Shown here piece after piece: positions 63,070-64,000 of a DNA stretch of 64,000 bases (positions within the stretch are counted from its first letter, which is position 1; every line of letters starts with the position of its first letter). Under the pieces are notes generated by a model. That model was not told the DNA's origin, ran no database searches, and saw only the letters and a list, made by a program, of their open reading frames with translations. Source of the stretch: Alienimonas californiensis. GTDB lineage: Bacteria; Planctomycetota; Planctomycetia; Planctomycetales; Planctomycetaceae. The stretch covers positions 3,800,823 through 3,864,822 of the forward strand of contig NZ_CP036265.1 of the NCBI RefSeq assembly GCF_007743815.1. Direction: 5' to 3'. The position numbers and the translations under genes were made by a program.

Positions 63070-63978
63070 TCACTCCACCACGTCCGGTTTCGTGATCTTC
63101 TCGATCCGCGGTTCCTGGCCGCCGCGGAGGACGCTGTTGCCCTCGAACAGCGTGCGCTGGTCGATCGGCAGCGGGTTGAGCCAGTCGTCGGCGCTCATCT
63201 GGCCGCTCTGGCCATAGGCGGCGAGGGCGTTTTCGTAGGTCGTCGCCGTGATGGCCGCGTCACTGATGCCGCGTTCCTTCATTAGCCGGGCCGTCTTCGG
63301 CACGGCCAGCGGGTCGCTGACGCCCCAGTCGGCGGCGCTGTCGATGATGATCCGCTCGCTGCCGTACTGCTCCACGACGGCGCACATGCGGGCGCTGCCC
63401 ATCTTGGTGTGCGGGTAGATCGTGAACGCCGCCCAGTAGCCGCGGTCCAGCACCTCGCGGACCGTCTCCTCGTTGTTGTGGTCGATGACCACCTTCTCCG
63501 GTGGGAAGCCGTGGTCTTCCAGCACGTCCATCGTGCGGGTCGTGCCCCGCTTTTTGTCGCGGTGGGGGGTGTGAATCATGATCGGCAGGTCGACCTCCTG
63601 CGCCATCTCGATCTGCTTGCGGAGGGCGTCCTCCTCCGCGGCGGACTGGTCGTCGAAGCCGATCTCGCCCACGGCGACCACGCCCTCTTTCGCCAGATAG
63701 AGCGGCATCAGGTCCAGCACCTCCTCGGCGAGTTCCGGCTTGTTGGCCTCCTTGCTGTTCAGACCGATGCAGCAGTAGTGCCGCACGCCGAACTGGGCCG
63801 CCCGGAACCGCTCGAAGCCCACGAGCATCGAGAAGTAATCCTTGAAGCTCCCGCTGTTCGTTCGCGGCTGGCCGAGCCAGAAGGCCGGCTCGATCACCGC
63901 CACCACCCCGGCGGCGGCGATCGCTTCGTAATCGTCCGTCGTGCGGGAGACGCAGTGGACGTGGGGGTCGATATACAT
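63070..63978 (-). CDS. TatD-family metal-dependent hydrolase (EboB-like)
   Basis: A 302-residue TIM-barrel hydrolase starting MYIDPHVHCVSRTTDDYEA. The HxH pair at 6-8 (PHVH), GEIGFDDQS, the IHTPHRDKKRGT segment, VVIDHNNEETV and IIIDSAADWGVSD contain the metal ligands of the TatD family. The sequence closely resembles what I recall of the EboB proteins in cyanobacterial and other ebo clusters, involved in exporting or processing secondary metabolites. The genes that would confirm this lie upstream, beyond the window edge. Confidence 0.85.
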   Translation of the reverse strand: MYIDPHVHCVSRTTDDYEAIAAAGVVAVIEPAFWLGQPRTNSGSFKDYFSMLVGFERFRAAQFGVRHYCCIGLNSKEANKPELAEEVLDLMPLYLAKEGVVAVGEIGFDDQSAAEEDALRKQIEMAQEVDLPIMIHTPHRDKKRGTTRTMDVLEDHGFPPEKVVIDHNNEETVREVLDRGYWAAFTIYPHTKMGSARMCAVVEQYGSERIIIDSAADWGVSDPLAVPKTARLMKERGISDAAITATTYENALAAYGQSGQMSADDWLNPLPIDQRTLFEGNSVLRGGQEPRIEKITKPDVVE

Positions 63979-64000
63979 GGGGTCGCCTCGGGTGCGCGTG

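Overview
The window reads as a stretch of very G+C-rich chromosome from a planctomycete (Planctomycetota, probably order Planctomycetales). The phylum is inferred from three things: the gene families present (a BBP7-type outer-membrane barrel, a MoxR/DUF58/Bat operon, several sulfatases and glucuronoyl-esterase-like enzymes, planctomycete-type lipoprotein-sorting and PASTA proteins), the frequent GTG starts, and the many overlapping start/stop codons. The genus cannot be fixed from sequence alone. I saw no rRNA, tRNA, CRISPR array, prophage or plasmid genes.

Layout. 1-10.4 kb, plus strand: a MoxR (cut by the window edge), DUF58, BatA-like VWA, exported protein, ABC ATPase and ABC permease operon, then a lipoprotein and an ASCH protein. 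10.4-13.1 kb, minus strand: trpB and trpA, separated by a REP-associated tyrosine transposase (RAYT) flanked by inverted palindromic repeats. 13.3-16.6 kb, plus: a second MoxR, a DsbD-alpha-like exported protein and pyruvate kinase. A beta-CASP RNA-processing metallo-hydrolase (minus) is then divergent from an ECF sigma factor, a putative membrane anti-sigma factor, an FmdB zinc ribbon and a GNAT enzyme. 21-25.8 kb: DnaA, then a large hybrid histidine kinase whose membrane sensor carries the residues of the plant ethylene receptor. 26-32.3 kb: leucyl aminopeptidase, cutA, a PfkB sugar kinase, and an argB-argD-argF operon on minus.

32.5-37.2 kb, plus: small conserved proteins, tadA, a SIMPL protein, a Tat-exported NHL-repeat protein and an LPG-synthase-like protein. 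37.2-46.6 kb, minus: a membrane-anchored tyrosine phosphatase, birA next to pyruvate carboxylase (its likely biotinylation target), a PHA-granule-type small protein, a membrane protein, an SDR dehydrogenase and a BBP7 barrel. 46.9-52.1 kb, plus: pdxA, a phosphoglycerate-mutase-like phosphatase, a lipoprotein-sorting/PASTA protein, a ComEA-like HhH protein and a TPR protein. 52-58 kb, minus: a polysaccharide-type cluster of three tandem CE15-like esterases, a small protein and a sulfatase. 58-63 kb, plus: HEAT protein, second sulfatase, Uma2, typA. The right edge holds a TatD-family hydrolase resembling EboB.

The most notable structure is a set of at least four families of intergenic inverted repeats. 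Family A sits inside operons at 1.7, 6.9 and 43.3 kb and also flanks the RAYT in the trp locus, so it looks like a REP/REPIN-RAYT system. Families B (16.6, 28.9, 54.7 kb), C (27.8 kb) and D (62.9 kb) have the same two-hairpin design with unrelated sequences. Other points worth a second look are the ethylene-receptor-like kinase and its hairpin-rich leader, a hairpin that hides the Shine-Dalgarno of the ECF sigma gene, and near-identical blocks shared by two of the CE15 paralogues.
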